A DNA stretch of 64,000 bases from Ralstonia pickettii (GCF_000607165.1 NZ_JFZG01000003.1:62001-126000), one strand, 5' to 3'; counted from the first letter of the stretch, positions 1 to 10,270 are shown. The notes: generated by a model not told the origin, from the letters alone. Program-made: numbers and translations.

Positions 1-248
1 AGCATCACGCCGCCGGAGCCCACACGCAGGTGCTTCGTGGCGCTGGCCACACGGGCGATCATCACCTCCGGCGCGGGGTTGCTGACACCGCGCAGGCCGT
101 GGTGCTCGGCACACCAGTAGCGCGTGTAGCCGAGCGAATCCGTGAGTTGTGCCAGATCGACCGTCGCGGCGATGGCATCGCGTGCGCTGTGACCGTAGAT
201 GACCGGGCTTTGGTCCAGGACGGACAGGCGGATCGGCGCGGCACTCAT
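1..248 (-). CDS. LLM class flavin-dependent oxidoreductase (N-terminal part, cut by window edge)
   Basis: Reading down from the ATG at 248 gives 82 codons with no stop before the window ends. The product begins MSAAPIRLSVLDQSPV and continues with an AEHHG motif and a stretch ending VGSGGVML. This is the start of the luciferase-like monooxygenase TIM barrel, subgroup MsnO8, whose members use FMN or F420; the substrate cannot be told. Its ATG overlaps the coaBC stop (ATGA), so it is probably translationally coupled to coaBC as the downstream gene. The C-terminal three quarters lie outside the window. Confidence 0.85.
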   Translation of the reverse strand, partial: MSAAPIRLSVLDQSPVIYGHSARDAIAATVDLAQLTDSLGYTRYWCAEHHGLRGVSNPAPEVMIARVASATKHLRVGSGGVM

Positions 249-1450
249 GATCGTGCCCCATGCACGCGGTCGGCGATGGCGGCGACGATCTGGCGCGCGA
301 GCGTCAGCTTGTCGGCGCGCGGCAGGCGCGTGATGCCCTTGGCATCGAAGAGTGCGACTTCGTTGTCGTCGCGGCCGAAAGTCTGCTGGCCGAGGTTGCC
401 CACCAGCAGGGGGATGCCCTTCTTCTGGCGCTTGGCCTCGCCGAACTCTTCCAGCCGCTCCGTTTCAGCCGCGAAGCCGACGCAGAACGGCGCATTCGCG
501 CGGCGCGCCACAGCGGCGAGGATGTCCGGGTTCTGCGTGAACGTAAGTGCGGGTACGTCGGAGTCGTTCTGCTTCTTGAGTTTCTGTTCCGCGGCTTGTG
601 CCACGCGCCAGTCGGCCACCGCCGCAACCGCGATGAAGATATCGTTCTTGGCAGCATCCAGCTCGTGCATGACGGCGTCGTGCATCTGCTGGGCGGTTTG
701 CACATCAATGCGCAGCACGCCTGCGGGCGTGTCCTGATGGCACGGTCCGGCAACCAGCGTGACTTCTGCGCCGGCGTGCGCTGCCGCACGTGCCAAGGCA
801 AAGCCCATCTTGCCGCTGGACAGGTTCGTGATGCCGCGCACGGGATCGATCGGCTCGAAAGTCGGGCCTGCGGTGAGCAGCACGCGGTGACCGCGCAGCA
901 GCTTGGGCTGGAAGAAGCCGATGAGCTGCTCGACGATGTCTTCCGGCTCCAGCATGCGGCCGTCGCCAACTTCGCCGCAGGCCTGGTCGCCGGCGTCGGG
1001 GCCGAGCAGGGTGACGTCATCCGCGCGCAACTGCGCGGCGTTACGCTGCGTGGCGGGCGCGGCCCACATCTGCCGGTTCATCGCGGGCGCCACGAGCAGC
1101 GGGCAATCGCGCGCGATGCACAGCGTGGAGAGCAGATCGTCGGCCATGCCGTGCGCGAGCTTGGCCAGAAAGTCGGTGGAGGCCGGCGCGATGATGATGG
1201 CATCTGCCTCGCGCGAGAGGTCGATGTGCGGCATGTTGTTGCCGATGCGGCCGTCCCACTGTGACGTGAAGACCGGTCGCCCGGAAAGCGCCTGCATCGT
1301 CACCGGCGTGATGAAGTGCGCGGCGGCCTCGGTCATCACCACCTGCACGGTCGCGCCGGCCTTGGTCAACAGCCGCACCAGCTCGGCCGACTTGTAGCAC
1401 GCGATGCCGCCGGTCAGGCCGAGCACGAAATGTTTGCCTTGCAGTTCCAT
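245..1450 (-). CDS. coaBC: Bifunctional phosphopantothenoylcysteine decarboxylase / phosphopantothenate-cysteine ligase
   Basis: Two successive cytosolic steps of coenzyme A synthesis: 4'-phosphopantothenate is joined to cysteine (CoaB) and the product decarboxylated to 4'-phosphopantetheine (CoaC). The 401 aa length fits the family. The N-terminal flavoprotein half shows LTGGIACYKSAEL, the catalytic histidine in NNMPHIDLSREAD, the PAMN-type motif APAMNRQMW and the substrate-clamp motif CGEVGDGRM. The C-terminal ligase half begins around GPTFEPIDPVRGITNLSSGKMG. I chose the ATG at 1450 (MELQGKHFVLGL) because the in-frame extension upstream has no family-like sequence. It is divergent from the YdcF-like gene. 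Confidence 0.96.
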   Translation of the reverse strand: MELQGKHFVLGLTGGIACYKSAELVRLLTKAGATVQVVMTEAAAHFITPVTMQALSGRPVFTSQWDGRIGNNMPHIDLSREADAIIIAPASTDFLAKLAHGMADDLLSTLCIARDCPLLVAPAMNRQMWAAPATQRNAAQLRADDVTLLGPDAGDQACGEVGDGRMLEPEDIVEQLIGFFQPKLLRGHRVLLTAGPTFEPIDPVRGITNLSSGKMGFALARAAAHAGAEVTLVAGPCHQDTPAGVLRIDVQTAQQMHDAVMHELDAAKNDIFIAVAAVADWRVAQAAEQKLKKQNDSDVPALTFTQNPDILAAVARRANAPFCVGFAAETERLEEFGEAKRQKKGIPLLVGNLGQQTFGRDDNEVALFDAKGITRLPRADKLTLARQIVAAIADRVHGARS

Positions 1451-1598
1451 AACAACCCGCTTGGGAATCCGATTGACGCAATATGCGCGGGCAGGATACA
1501 ACCCGGTGCCCGGGCTTCCTGCTGAACAGTGGCGATGATACCGGCTTGCCCCGCGGTGCGTTTGGCACCCGGTTTTTCCTCAAAAGCGCATTCTCGAT

Positions 1599-2171
1599 AT
1601 GGTTTTCGGTCGTTCAGCAGTTCGCAATGTCCTCGCCTGGATTGGCGGTTGCGCCATCGTTGCGGCGGTGATCGGCGCTGTGCTCGTGTGCGGGGCCAAG
1701 GCATGGCTGCGTGACGAGCCGAAGCTGGCGCACGCAGACGTGATCGTTGTACTGGGTGGCGAATCGGGCCAACGCGTGATCGGCGCCGCGGAGCTGTACC
1801 ACGCAGGCGTGGCACCCCACGTGTTCGTCAGCGGCCAGGGCGATTGCCTTCTCATCGAGCGCCGCCTTGTGATGGCCGGCGTGCCGGCAGAGCGCATCGG
1901 CCACGAATGTGTGTCCGGCAGCACGATGGAAAATGCGCGGATGACGCGCGAGACGCTAACGGGCCAGCAGGTGCAAAGGGCAATGCTGGTCACGAGCTGG
2001 TATCACACGGGCCGGGCGCTGGCGGTGTTCCGCAAGGTGTGGCCGGAAGTCACATGGGGCGCGCAGGGCGTATTCCCGGGCGACACGCTGGCCAAGTCGG
2101 TGCCAGTGTACGAATCCGGGTCGATTCTTGCGGAGTACGTCAAACGGGCGTGGTACGCCGTGCGCTACTGA
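1599..2171 (+). CDS. YdcF family (DUF218) protein
   Basis: A 190 aa protein with one N-terminal membrane segment (about residues 9-31) followed by the DUF218/YdcF fold. Recognisable pieces are HADVIVVLGG near residue 46, HVFVSGQGD, and the SGSTMENARMTRE segment typical of the family. The domain probably faces the periplasm. Family members such as SanA and ElyC are linked to envelope integrity, but the biochemical activity is unsettled. The protein is short (some relatives have two TM segments), and no clear Shine-Dalgarno sequence precedes the ATG. It stands alone between divergent coaBC and the convergent DUF4180 gene. Confidence 0.85.
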   Translation: MVFGRSAVRNVLAWIGGCAIVAAVIGAVLVCGAKAWLRDEPKLAHADVIVVLGGESGQRVIGAAELYHAGVAPHVFVSGQGDCLLIERRLVMAGVPAERIGHECVSGSTMENARMTRETLTGQQVQRAMLVTSWYHTGRALAVFRKVWPEVTWGAQGVFPGDTLAKSVPVYESGSILAEYVKRAWYAVRY

Positions 2172-2181
2172 CGCTGAGGGA

Positions 2182-2559
2182 TCATTCAGCCGGCATGGGC
2201 CGCGCATTGGCGGCCAGGTCGGCGAGCGAGGGCACGAAGCGGATCGTGTCGCGCTGGTTCGATTCACGAACCCAGTCGCGTAGCGCGCTGCTGGCGTACA
2301 AATGCGCAGAGATGTCACCCACCACGGCAAGCTTCAGGCGGTAGTTGGTGATCTTTTGAGCGATGCCGCCAGCCAGGCCCGTGCGCAGCGCAAAGAACGC
2401 GGCATCAAGGCGGCTGACGGGCACGGCAACCATCGACGCACCATGCCCCAGCGCCTCGCCGATCAGGTGGTCCAGCGCATCCTGTTCGCTGGCGATGGGC
2501 GGGCCGGCCTCGTCGAGGCACAGCACCGCTTCACCATTCCACTGCCGGAGTTCTGGCAC
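2182..2559 (-). CDS. DUF4180 domain-containing protein
   Basis: A 125 aa soluble protein starting with GTG. It matches the DUF4180 pattern: an EQDALDHLIGEALGHG-like segment, then SRLDAAFFALRTGLAG, and KLAVVGDIS near the C-terminus. That alpha/beta layout is reminiscent of STAS-like folds. The function is unknown. It starts 7 bp after the lspA stop on the same strand, so it is probably the last gene of the ribF-ileS-lspA transcription unit. Its stop lies 10 bp from the end of the convergent YdcF gene. Confidence 0.8.
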   Translation of the reverse strand: MPELRQWNGEAVLCLDEAGPPIASEQDALDHLIGEALGHGASMVAVPVSRLDAAFFALRTGLAGGIAQKITNYRLKLAVVGDISAHLYASSALRDWVRESNQRDTIRFVPSLADLAANARPMPAE

Positions 2560-2566
2560 CGCAGCG

Positions 2567-3103
2567 TCAGCGACGCACGCGGCGCAGTTCGTCGACGATC
2601 AGCAGCACTGCACCGATGGTGATGCCGCAATCGGCCACGTTGAAGGCCGGCCAGTGGTAGTTGTGCAGGTAGAAGTCGAGGAAGTCCACCACATGACCGT
2701 AGATGACGCGGTCGATCACGTTGCCCAGCGCGCCACCCAGAATGAGCGCCAGCGCAAAGCAGAACAGCTTTTGCCCGCTGTGCCGCTTGAGCAGCCACAC
2801 GATGAACAGCGCCGCCGCCACGCCCAGGCCCGTGAAGAACCAGCGCTGCCAGCCGCCGGCCGCGGCCAGGAACGAAAACGCCGCGCCCTTGTTATAGGCC
2901 AGCACGAGGTTGAAGAACCCGGTGACCGGGCGCGACTCGCCGTAGGTAAAGGTCTTGAGGATGGCGACCTTGGTCAACTGGTCCAGCAGGATCCAGATGA
3001 CGGCCAGGCCGAGCCAGGGGCCCACGCCATGACCGCCGCCGCTCTTCTTCAACCCGATCGATTTGCTCTTACCGCCGTTACGGGCCGCCCGAGTTGTCGC
3101 CAT
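2567..3103 (-). CDS. lspA: Lipoprotein signal peptidase (signal peptidase II)
   Basis: Inner-membrane aspartic protease that cleaves the signal peptide of lipidated prolipoproteins, acting after Lgt (also in this window, at 60729). The 178 aa product has four membrane segments and both catalytic aspartates, in GNVIDRV and FNVADCGI. A basic N-terminal extension ([11 protein letters not shown]...) of about 25 residues precedes TM1. The ATG at 3103 shares one base with the ileS stop (TAATG), which indicates translational coupling and argues against the longer in-frame start upstream. Confidence 0.97.
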   Translation of the reverse strand: MATTRAARNGGKSKSIGLKKSGGGHGVGPWLGLAVIWILLDQLTKVAILKTFTYGESRPVTGFFNLVLAYNKGAAFSFLAAAGGWQRWFFTGLGVAAALFIVWLLKRHSGQKLFCFALALILGGALGNVIDRVIYGHVVDFLDFYLHNYHWPAFNVADCGITIGAVLLIVDELRRVRR

Positions 3104-5982
3104 TACGCAGCGCTCCGTTGTTCGCCGGCACCGAACAGGTTGTCCGTGCAACGCTTGCAGAGGGTCGGGTGGGCCGCGTCGTGGCCGACATCGGCGCGGT
3201 AGTGCCAGCAGCGCTCGCACTTGGCGTGCGTGGACGGCACCACGGTGATGAGCAGATCGCCGCCTTCCGGCGCACGCTCCAACTTGGCCGCAGATGTGAT
3301 CAGCACGAAGCGCAGGTCGTCGCCGAGGCTGGCCAGCGCGTCATGCACCGACTCACCTGCCGACACCGTCACTTCCGCCTGCAGCGACGAGCCGATCTTG
3401 CCGTCGATGCGCAGCGCTTCCAGCTGCTTGGTCACTTCGCCGCGCACGTTGCGGATGGCTGCCCACTTCTCCAGCAGCGCGCTGGCGCCTTGCGGCACCG
3501 GGGCGTTGTAGTACGTGCTGGTGAAGATGGTGTCGGTGTGCTGCGTGCCGTGCGCAAATACCTGCCACGCCTCTTCGGCCGTGAACGACAGGAACGGCGC
3601 CATCCAGTGCAGCATTGCCTGGGTGATGTGGTACAGCGCGTTCTGTGCCGAGCGGCGCGCCACGGAATCGGGCGCCGTCGTGTACAGGCGGTCCTTCAGC
3701 ACATCGAGGTAGAAGCCGCCCAGGTCTTCCGAGCAGAACGTCTGCAGCTTGGCGACCACCGGGTGGAATTCGTACACGTCGTAGTGCGACAGCACTTCTT
3801 TCTGCAGCGCATCCGTCAGCGCCACGGCGTAGCGGTCGATCTCGAGCCATTGCTCGGTCGGCAGCGCGTGCTTGGCATGGTCGTAGTCCGTCAGGTTGGC
3901 GAGCAGGAAGCGCAGCGTGTTGCGGATGCGGCGATAGCCTTCCACCACGCGCTTCAGGATTTCATCCGAGATGGCCAGTTCGCCCGAATAGTCGGTCGAG
4001 GCCACCCACAGGCGGATGATCTCGGCGCCCATCTTGTTGGCGATTTCCTGCGGCGCGATCGTGTTACCGATCGACTTGGACATCTTGCGGCCTTCGCCGT
4101 CCACCGTGAAGCCGTGCGTGAGCAGGCCCTTGTACGGTGGCTTGCCGTACAGCATCGAAGCCGTCAGCAGCGACGAGTGGAACCAGCCGCGGTGCTGGTC
4201 GGAACCTTCCAGATACAGATCAGCCAGGCGACCGTCCGGCAGATCGGCCGAAGCGTCGTACAGATCCGCGGCGTGCGAGCCGCGGATGACGTGCCAGTGC
4301 GTGGTGCCCGAGTCGAACCACACGTCGAGCGTGTCGCGGTTCTTTTCGTACATGTCGGCTTCATCGCCGAGCAGCTCGCGCGGGTCGAGCGTCTGCCAGG
4401 CTTCGATGCCGCTCTTCTCGATGCGCTGGGCCACTTGCTCCAGCAGCTCAGGCGTGCGCGGGTGCAGCGCGCCGGTTTCCTTGTGCACGAAGAAGGCCAT
4501 CGGCACACCCCATTGGCGCTGGCGCGAGAGCGTCCAGTCGGGGCGGTTGGCGATCATGTTGTGCAGGCGCTGCTTGCCCCACGACGGGTAGAACGCCGTC
4601 GCGTCGATGCCCGCGAGCGCGGTCTCGCGCAGCGTGGCGTTGCCGTCGTTGGGCTGCACGTCCATCCCCGCGAACCACTGCGACGTGGCGCGATAGATGA
4701 TCGGCGTCTTGTGGCGCCAGCAGTGCATGTAGCTGTGCGGGTGCTTGTGCGCGTCGAACAGGTTGCCGGACTCGCGCAGCACCTCGACAATCTTCGGATT
4801 GGCGTCCCAGATCATCTGGCCGCCAAACAGCGGCAGCGTCGATGCATACACGCCGTTGCCCATCACCGGGTTGATGATCTCCGAGTCGGGCATGCCGTGC
4901 GACTTGCACGACTGGAAGTCTTCCACGCCATACGCAGGCGCGGAGTGGACGATGCCGGTACCGGTGTCGATGGTCACGTAGTCGCCCAGGTAGACGGGTG
5001 AGGTGCGGTCGTAGCCCGCGTCCATCTTGGCGAGCGGGTGGTGGAAGCGCGCGCCCGAGAGCGCCGCGCCTTCGCATGTGGCCAGCACGGTGCCTTCAAG
5101 CTTCCAGCTTTGCAGGCAAGCCTCGACGCGCTCCTTGGCAACGATCAGCAGCCCACGCGGCGTGTCGACCAGCGCGTATTCGATTTCCGGGTGCAGGTTC
5201 AGCGCCTGGTTGGACGGGATCGTCCACGGCGTGGTGGTCCAGATCACGATCCAGCCCGGCTTGGCCTTGAGCACGTCAACACCCACGTGGAAGGCACTGG
5301 CCAGTGCGTCGATATTGGCAAACGGGAAGCCGACATCGATCGACAGGTCGGTACGGTCCGCGTATTCGACTTCGGCTTCAGCCAATGCCGAGCCGCAGTC
5401 GAAGCACCAGTTGACGGGCTTCAGGCCGCGGAAGACGTAGCCCTTCTCCAGGATCTTGCCCAGCGCCCGCACTTCATCCGCTTCGTTGCGGAAGTTCATC
5501 GTCAGGTACGGATCGGCCCAGTCGCCCAGTACGCCCAGGCGCTCGAAGTCTGCCTTCTGGCGCGCAATCTGGCCGGTGGCGTATGCACGCGCCTTCTCTT
5601 GCACTTCCTGGACGGGCAGGCCCTTGCCGAACTGCTTTTCGATCTGGATCTCGATCGGCATGCCGTGGCAATCCCAGCCCGGCACATAGACAGCGTCCAG
5701 GCCGGTGAGGCCGCGCGACTTGATCACCATGTCCTTGAGGACTTTGTTGACCGCGTGGCCGATGTGCAGATCACCGTTGGCATACGGCGGGCCGTCATGC
5801 AGGATGAACTTCTTCGCGCCCTTGCGCGCGGCGCGGATCTTCTTGTAGAGCTGCTTGTCCTGCCATTGCTTCACCCACTGCGGCTCGCGCTTGGGCAGGT
5901 CGCCGCGCATGGGGAACGGGGTGTCCAGCAGGTTGACCGGGTACTTGCTCTTCTCCGGCGTGGGCTTCTTGGAATCGGACAT
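3103..5982 (-). CDS. ileS: Isoleucyl-tRNA synthetase
   Basis: Class I aminoacyl-tRNA synthetase charging tRNA-Ile in the cytosol, with an editing domain against valine. The 959 aa length is normal. The HIGH signature lies in [16 protein letters not shown], the substrate loop in [10 protein letters not shown], and the KMSKS loop in [10 protein letters not shown]. The C-terminal zinc site is CERCW...CKRC. I start at [17 protein letters not shown]; the 81-residue upstream extension in frame is low-complexity and unsupported. It lies between ribF and lspA, the usual proteobacterial order, and is coupled to lspA. Confidence 0.98.
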   Translation of the reverse strand: MSDSKKPTPEKSKYPVNLLDTPFPMRGDLPKREPQWVKQWQDKQLYKKIRAARKGAKKFILHDGPPYANGDLHIGHAVNKVLKDMVIKSRGLTGLDAVYVPGWDCHGMPIEIQIEKQFGKGLPVQEVQEKARAYATGQIARQKADFERLGVLGDWADPYLTMNFRNEADEVRALGKILEKGYVFRGLKPVNWCFDCGSALAEAEVEYADRTDLSIDVGFPFANIDALASAFHVGVDVLKAKPGWIVIWTTTPWTIPSNQALNLHPEIEYALVDTPRGLLIVAKERVEACLQSWKLEGTVLATCEGAALSGARFHHPLAKMDAGYDRTSPVYLGDYVTIDTGTGIVHSAPAYGVEDFQSCKSHGMPDSEIINPVMGNGVYASTLPLFGGQMIWDANPKIVEVLRESGNLFDAHKHPHSYMHCWRHKTPIIYRATSQWFAGMDVQPNDGNATLRETALAGIDATAFYPSWGKQRLHNMIANRPDWTLSRQRQWGVPMAFFVHKETGALHPRTPELLEQVAQRIEKSGIEAWQTLDPRELLGDEADMYEKNRDTLDVWFDSGTTHWHVIRGSHAADLYDASADLPDGRLADLYLEGSDQHRGWFHSSLLTASMLYGKPPYKGLLTHGFTVDGEGRKMSKSIGNTIAPQEIANKMGAEIIRLWVASTDYSGELAISDEILKRVVEGYRRIRNTLRFLLANLTDYDHAKHALPTEQWLEIDRYAVALTDALQKEVLSHYDVYEFHPVVAKLQTFCSEDLGGFYLDVLKDRLYTTAPDSVARRSAQNALYHITQAMLHWMAPFLSFTAEEAWQVFAHGTQHTDTIFTSTYYNAPVPQGASALLEKWAAIRNVRGEVTKQLEALRIDGKIGSSLQAEVTVSAGESVHDALASLGDDLRFVLITSAAKLERAPEGGDLLITVVPSTHAKCERCWHYRADVGHDAAHPTLCKRCTDNLFGAGEQRSAA

Positions 5983-6091
5983 GGTGTGATGTGGGGCAGA
6001 TTCGGGCAGATCGGATCGGTGCAGGCGCGGCTGACAGTGCAGGGCGCGCGTGCGCAGCGTGTGGCTTCTGGGCGGCGAACGGGTCGGCCGC

Positions 6092-7090
6092 CTACTGAAT
6101 TCGGTCGGTGGCGGAGGTGGCGAAGTCGCGCCGAAGCGTTGGCGACTCGCCGGCTGGCGGAATCGGCAGGCCGAAGAACTGCCGCGCGTGTACGCAGTCC
6201 TGCGCGATCGCGTCCTTGAGGGCATCGAGCGAATCGTAACGGGCCTCGTCGCGGAGCTTTTTCATGAATTCCACGCGCACCAGCTTGCCGTAGACGCTGG
6301 CGTGATAATCAAAGATATGCACTTCAAGCAGCACGCGGCCTGAGTCGTCCACGGTCGGCCGCACACCAATGCTGGCGACGGCCGGCAGCGGTTTTTCGGC
6401 CAGCCCGTGCACCTGCACGACAAAGATGCCGGCCACTGCCGGCTTGCGATGCGAGATGCGCAAATTCAGCGTCGGGAAGCCCAGCGAGCGGCCGAGCTTT
6501 TGCCCGTGCACCACGTGTCCGCTGATGGCATAACCGTGCCCGAGCAGGCGGCGGGCGTGTTCCAGGTCACCGGCGGCCAGCGCCTCGCGCACGGCCGAGC
6601 TGGAAATGCGCACGCCGGACTCCGACACCGAGCCCATCTGCTCGACTTCGAAGCCAAACTGGGCACCGGCGGCCTGCAGATAGTTGAAATCGCCCGCCCG
6701 CTTGGCGCCGAAGCGGAAGTCATCGCCCACCAGCAGCCAGCGCGTGTGCAGGCCATCGACCAGAACATTGCGCACGAACTCGTCCGGCGTCTGCCCAGCG
6801 AAGTGCGCGTTGAAATGCTCCACGACCACGCGGTCGACGCCTTGGCGGCGCAAGCTTTCCAGCTTGTCGCGCAGCAGCGCAATGCGGGTGGGCGCGCGGT
6901 CCGGCATGAAGAATTCGCGCGGATGCGGCTCGAATGTCATCACCGTAAGCGGCAATCCGCGTGCGTCGGCCGCCGCGCGTGCGCGGGCCAGCAAAGACTG
7001 GTGCCCGCGGTGCACGCCGTCGAAGTTGCCGATGGTCAACGCGCAGGGCGCGCGACTTTCGGCATTGGGCAAGCCGCGAAAGACTTTCAC
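6092..7090 (-). CDS. ribF: Bifunctional riboflavin kinase / FAD synthetase
   Basis: Converts riboflavin to FMN and FMN to FAD. The N-terminal nucleotidyltransferase domain carries [14 protein letters not shown] near residue 25. The C-terminal flavokinase domain carries [13 protein letters not shown] near residue 210. I chose the GTG at 7090 ([13 protein letters not shown]), giving 332 aa, the usual length; the longer frame upstream runs into the divergent kinase gene. It is the first gene of the ribF-ileS-lspA block, and the 109 bp before ileS show no T-box-like or other regulatory motif that I recognise. Confidence 0.94.
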   Translation of the reverse strand: MKVFRGLPNAESRAPCALTIGNFDGVHRGHQSLLARARAAADARGLPLTVMTFEPHPREFFMPDRAPTRIALLRDKLESLRRQGVDRVVVEHFNAHFAGQTPDEFVRNVLVDGLHTRWLLVGDDFRFGAKRAGDFNYLQAAGAQFGFEVEQMGSVSESGVRISSSAVREALAAGDLEHARRLLGHGYAISGHVVHGQKLGRSLGFPTLNLRISHRKPAVAGIFVVQVHGLAEKPLPAVASIGVRPTVDDSGRVLLEVHIFDYHASVYGKLVRVEFMKKLRDEARYDSLDALKDAIAQDCVHARQFFGLPIPPAGESPTLRRDFATSATDRIQ

Positions 7091-7213
7091 GAGAAGCGTC
7101 GGTGGTCGAGGAAAGGAGAAGTGCGTTTTCGTGCCGGATTGGCGTGACAGCCGCCAAAATCCAGCAAAACGCACATTATATAAGGGATTGCCCCATCCCC
7201 GGCGCGCACGCGG

Positions 7214-9142
7214 ATGGGTGTCGGGGTGTTGCACAATCGTCCGAACGGTGCGCCCGCGCGGCGCATGCTTGCGGCACAATCCGGTATCCAGTTTCTTTCC
7301 CACATCCCCTTGAACGCTTCGTTGCGCCTTTTTTTTGCCAAGTTCGGGCTTGCCAGCCGTGCGCCGCTTGAACTGGACGCCCGAGCGAAGCTGCTCGCCG
7401 CCGTGCATCGCGGGGCTCCCATGGGGATTGCGGCCTCGGTCGTGCTGCCCGCCTTGACGGTAGCGGCGTTCTGGGACGCCTCCAACCGCCCGGTGCTGCT
7501 GGGCTGGTGCCTGATCATGCTGTGCCTGACGGCGTCAGGTCTGCGCTTCTATTTTGGCTATCGCTACGACCTAAGCCGCATGACGCTGGCCGCGCACACC
7601 CGCAAGTGGTGGACGGGCATGCACGTCATGTCAGCGGTGGGCGGGGTGGCGTGGGGCTGTTCGGCGGGGCTGTATCTGATGTCGCCGTCGCTCGAGTTCA
7701 GCAGCCTGCTGATGATCGTGATCATCGGTGTGGCGGCGGCGGCGGTGTTGTCGCAGGCGCCGGTGCCGTCCAGCCTGCTGATCCTCGGGACGGGCATCCT
7801 GGCGCCGCACTTTGTGCTGGCCGAGCAGGCGTTTCCGGGGCACGGGCTGTATTTGCGGGGCGTGCTGCTGTTCTTTGCGGCGCTGCTGACGCGGCATGCC
7901 GTGAATATCCACAACACGCTGGTGCGCGAAATCCAGCTTGAGAACGAGAGCCGCCAGCTCGCGCGCCGCTATCAGGATGAGAAGCAGCGCGCGTTGTCGG
8001 CATCGGAAGAAAAATCGCGCTTCCTGGCTGCAGCCAGCCACGACTTGCGTCAGCCGGTGCATGCGATCGTGCTCCTGGTGGAGGCGCTGCGGGCGCGCAA
8101 CCAGTCGGAATCCTTGGCGCCGCTGGTGGAGCAACTGGCCTCGGGCGCCGCGACCATCGATCTGCTGTTCCGTTCGCTGCTGGACCTGTCCAAGCTGGAG
8201 AGCCGTAAGACCTCGCCGACGCTGGAGCCGGTGGATCTGGGCGAGGTCATCACCGAAGTGGTCCAGCAGTTCATGCCGGATGCGCGCGCCAAGGGTCTGG
8301 CGCTCACGGCGCGCATTCCGCCGCTGCCGGTGTTCGGGATGGCCGAGCCGGTGTTGCTGCGCCGGGCGCTGTTCAATCTGCTGCAGAACGCGTTGCGCTA
8401 CACCGAGCGCGGCGGCGTGATGGTGGCACTGCGCGTGCGCCAGAAGCATCTGCGGATCGAGGTCTGGGATACGGGCATCGGCGTAGCGCCAGAGCACCAG
8501 AAAGACATCTTCTCGACGTACTACCAAGTCGAAAACCCCGAGCGCGATCCGAGCCAAGGTTTGGGTTTGGGCCTGTCGATCTACAAGGAATGTGTGCGTC
8601 TGTTGCGCGGGACGTTTGGCGTGCGCTCGGTGCCGGGGCGCGGCTCGATGTTCTGGATGGCGCTTCGGCCGGTGCCCGCCGAGATCAAGGCGCCGCTGGC
8701 CACACAGCCGCGCGCCGAGCAAAAGCGTGCAGTGCTCGACCAGCCGCGATTCTCCGGCGTAGTGCTGGTCGTGGACGACGACCAGCAAATCCGGAAGGCG
8801 TGGCACGCGCTGCTCGAAGCGTGGGGCGTGGAAGTCCACAGCGCCGCCGATGGCCGTTCCGCAGAGCAACTGCTCGCGCGCGGTATCCGTCCGCAGATCA
8901 TCTTCTGCGACCTGCGCCTGCCCGGCGAGGAAGACGGCCTGCAACTGCTCGAACGCTGGCAGGTCAGCCACCCCGATGCCCACGCCGTGCTGCTGACTGG
9001 CGATCGCAACTCCGCCGCCCTGGCGCGCGCCGAAGAGGCAGGCTATCTGCTGCTGGCCAAACCGATGGACCCGAACATGCTGCGCGTGCTACTCAAGCGC
9101 TGGCTGCGCGGCCGCTCAGCCGAGCCGCAGGTCGCTTACTGA
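7214..9142 (+). CDS. Hybrid sensor histidine kinase with six-TM input domain and C-terminal receiver
   Basis: The 642 aa product has about six hydrophobic segments (roughly 70-88, 93-115, 134-157, 163-182, 187-205, 210-230), then a short coiled coil. The kinase core follows: an H-box with the phospho-acceptor His near residue 276 in SHDLRQPVH, an N-box NLLQNALRY, and G-boxes DTGIGV and GLGLGLSIY. The receiver domain has VDDDQQ, its phospho-acceptor Asp near residue 566 (CDLRLP) and the lysine of LAKPMDP. No periplasmic sensor domain is evident, so the signal may be read in the membrane. The start is uncertain: 7265 or a later start is possible because none has a good ribosome site. It is convergent with a LuxR-type regulator, its probable partner. 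Confidence 0.93.
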   Translation: MGVGVLHNRPNGAPARRMLAAQSGIQFLSHIPLNASLRLFFAKFGLASRAPLELDARAKLLAAVHRGAPMGIAASVVLPALTVAAFWDASNRPVLLGWCLIMLCLTASGLRFYFGYRYDLSRMTLAAHTRKWWTGMHVMSAVGGVAWGCSAGLYLMSPSLEFSSLLMIVIIGVAAAAVLSQAPVPSSLLILGTGILAPHFVLAEQAFPGHGLYLRGVLLFFAALLTRHAVNIHNTLVREIQLENESRQLARRYQDEKQRALSASEEKSRFLAAASHDLRQPVHAIVLLVEALRARNQSESLAPLVEQLASGAATIDLLFRSLLDLSKLESRKTSPTLEPVDLGEVITEVVQQFMPDARAKGLALTARIPPLPVFGMAEPVLLRRALFNLLQNALRYTERGGVMVALRVRQKHLRIEVWDTGIGVAPEHQKDIFSTYYQVENPERDPSQGLGLGLSIYKECVRLLRGTFGVRSVPGRGSMFWMALRPVPAEIKAPLATQPRAEQKRAVLDQPRFSGVVLVVDDDQQIRKAWHALLEAWGVEVHSAADGRSAEQLLARGIRPQIIFCDLRLPGEEDGLQLLERWQVSHPDAHAVLLTGDRNSAALARAEEAGYLLLAKPMDPNMLRVLLKRWLRGRSAEPQVAY

Positions 9143-9202
9143 CGGTAATGTGAAACGGCGCCGTCGATGGCGCCGCCGGAATGATCAGATCAGGTGCGCA
9201 GA

Positions 9203-9868
9203 TCAGGCCGCGCCCGTCAGGCGAAAGCGTTCCATGCGCGAGATGATCTGGATGCGCGTGCGCACGCCCAGCCGCTGGAGAATCGCCGAGACGTGTTCTT
9301 TGACGGTGTTTTCCGTCAGGCCCAACTGGCGTGCGATTGACTTGTTGGGCAGGCCTTCGAGCAGCAGCGCTAGCACCGAGCCCTGACGCGGCGTCAACCC
9401 CAGTTCCGCCGGCGTGATGGGGATGCCATGCGAGGCGCCACCTTTGCCGTTGATGCCCCCCATATCGTCTTCCGACGGGAACGACGCATCGCCGCCAAAA
9501 ATACCGGCCACTGCCTTGGAGAATGCATGGGCATCGGCGTGCTTGCCGATGAAGCCGATGGCGCCCAGCGCTTGGGCCTTGGCGACGATTTCCGGCGTGT
9601 TTTCCGCCGACATGAAGGCAAAGCGCGCTTCCGGCAGCTTGCCGCGCAGTTCGCGCATGGCGTCGAAACCCGTGCAATCAGACAGCCACACATCCAGCAG
9701 CACGACGTCCGGTCGGACGCCTTCTTCAATCAGCGCCAGCGCTTGGCGCCGGCCAATAGCCGCGTGCACCTGAACTTCAGGCAAGGCGTGCGCAAGAAAC
9801 GTGGTCGTGCCAGATAAGGCGAGAGGGTGGTCGTCGACCACCAGCAGGCTACGCAGCGAGCTCGTCAT
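9203..9868 (-). CDS. LuxR/NarL-type response regulator
   Basis: A 221 aa two-domain regulator. The receiver has VVDDHP at residues 10-15, the phospho-acceptor Asp59 in LLDVW and a conserved lysine in GFIGKHAD. The C-terminal LuxR helix-turn-helix spans about 158-205 (LTPRQGSVLALLLEG...KSIARQLGLTENTVKEHV). The two domains are joined by a glycine-rich linker. It faces the hybrid kinase gene (stops 60 bp apart), so the pair probably forms one phosphorelay; the targets are unknown. A ribosome site (GGGGAA) precedes the ATG. Its upstream region holds a tandem 10 bp repeat (10098-10117). Confidence 0.94.
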   Translation of the reverse strand: MTSSLRSLLVVDDHPLALSGTTTFLAHALPEVQVHAAIGRRQALALIEEGVRPDVVLLDVWLSDCTGFDAMRELRGKLPEARFAFMSAENTPEIVAKAQALGAIGFIGKHADAHAFSKAVAGIFGGDASFPSEDDMGGINGKGGASHGIPITPAELGLTPRQGSVLALLLEGLPNKSIARQLGLTENTVKEHVSAILQRLGVRTRIQIISRMERFRLTGAA

Positions 9869-10270
9869 TCTTATTCCCCGGTGAGGGCAATGCCCTCTTG
9901 TTGTTGTACGCGTGTCGACCCGGCGCGGGCGATGGCCGACAAGCCGGGTGTCTCACCCTGTGCCGATCGACCGTCACGGTATTGCCCGCACGCTGTTGCA
10001 GCGCAGGATGAACAGGCGTTTGATACGCGTCGGATCACCGCTGGCAGCCCACCCGACCCCTCGGGAGCGCGGACAATTATGGTGCTGAGATTATCAGAGC
10101 GCGCCAAAGCGCGCCAACGGTTGCCCCTTCCTTTTGCTGGCGCGACAGGGTTTTTGTCGGCACGCGTCGGCAAAATGCCACGGTGGCTGCAAAAGCGCCC
10201 GCGGCATGGCTGCGCAGGCGTCACACCCGATTTTCTCGGGGAACTCCGGCGCACTTGATAAAATGCCGCG
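9869..10270. other. Intergenic region between response regulator and purN
   Basis: About 400 bp with open frames on both strands but no ribosome sites or protein-like sequence; I treat it as non-coding. It holds a small hairpin (GAGGGC-aat-GCCCTC, 9883-9897) in the leader of the response regulator, two tandem copies of AGCGCGCCAA (10098-10107 and 10108-10117), and AT-rich -10-like sequences nearby on the minus strand. It probably contains the divergent promoters of the regulator and purN. Confidence 0.5.

Noticed and set aside
3094-5001. A 635-codon plus-strand frame opposite ileS
   Set aside because: Shadow of ileS; no ribosome site and an Arg/His/Val-rich translation with no domain.
5983-6091. 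T-box or riboswitch in the ileS leader
   Set aside because: The ribF-ileS gap is only 109 bp, without a terminator hairpin or T-box motif.
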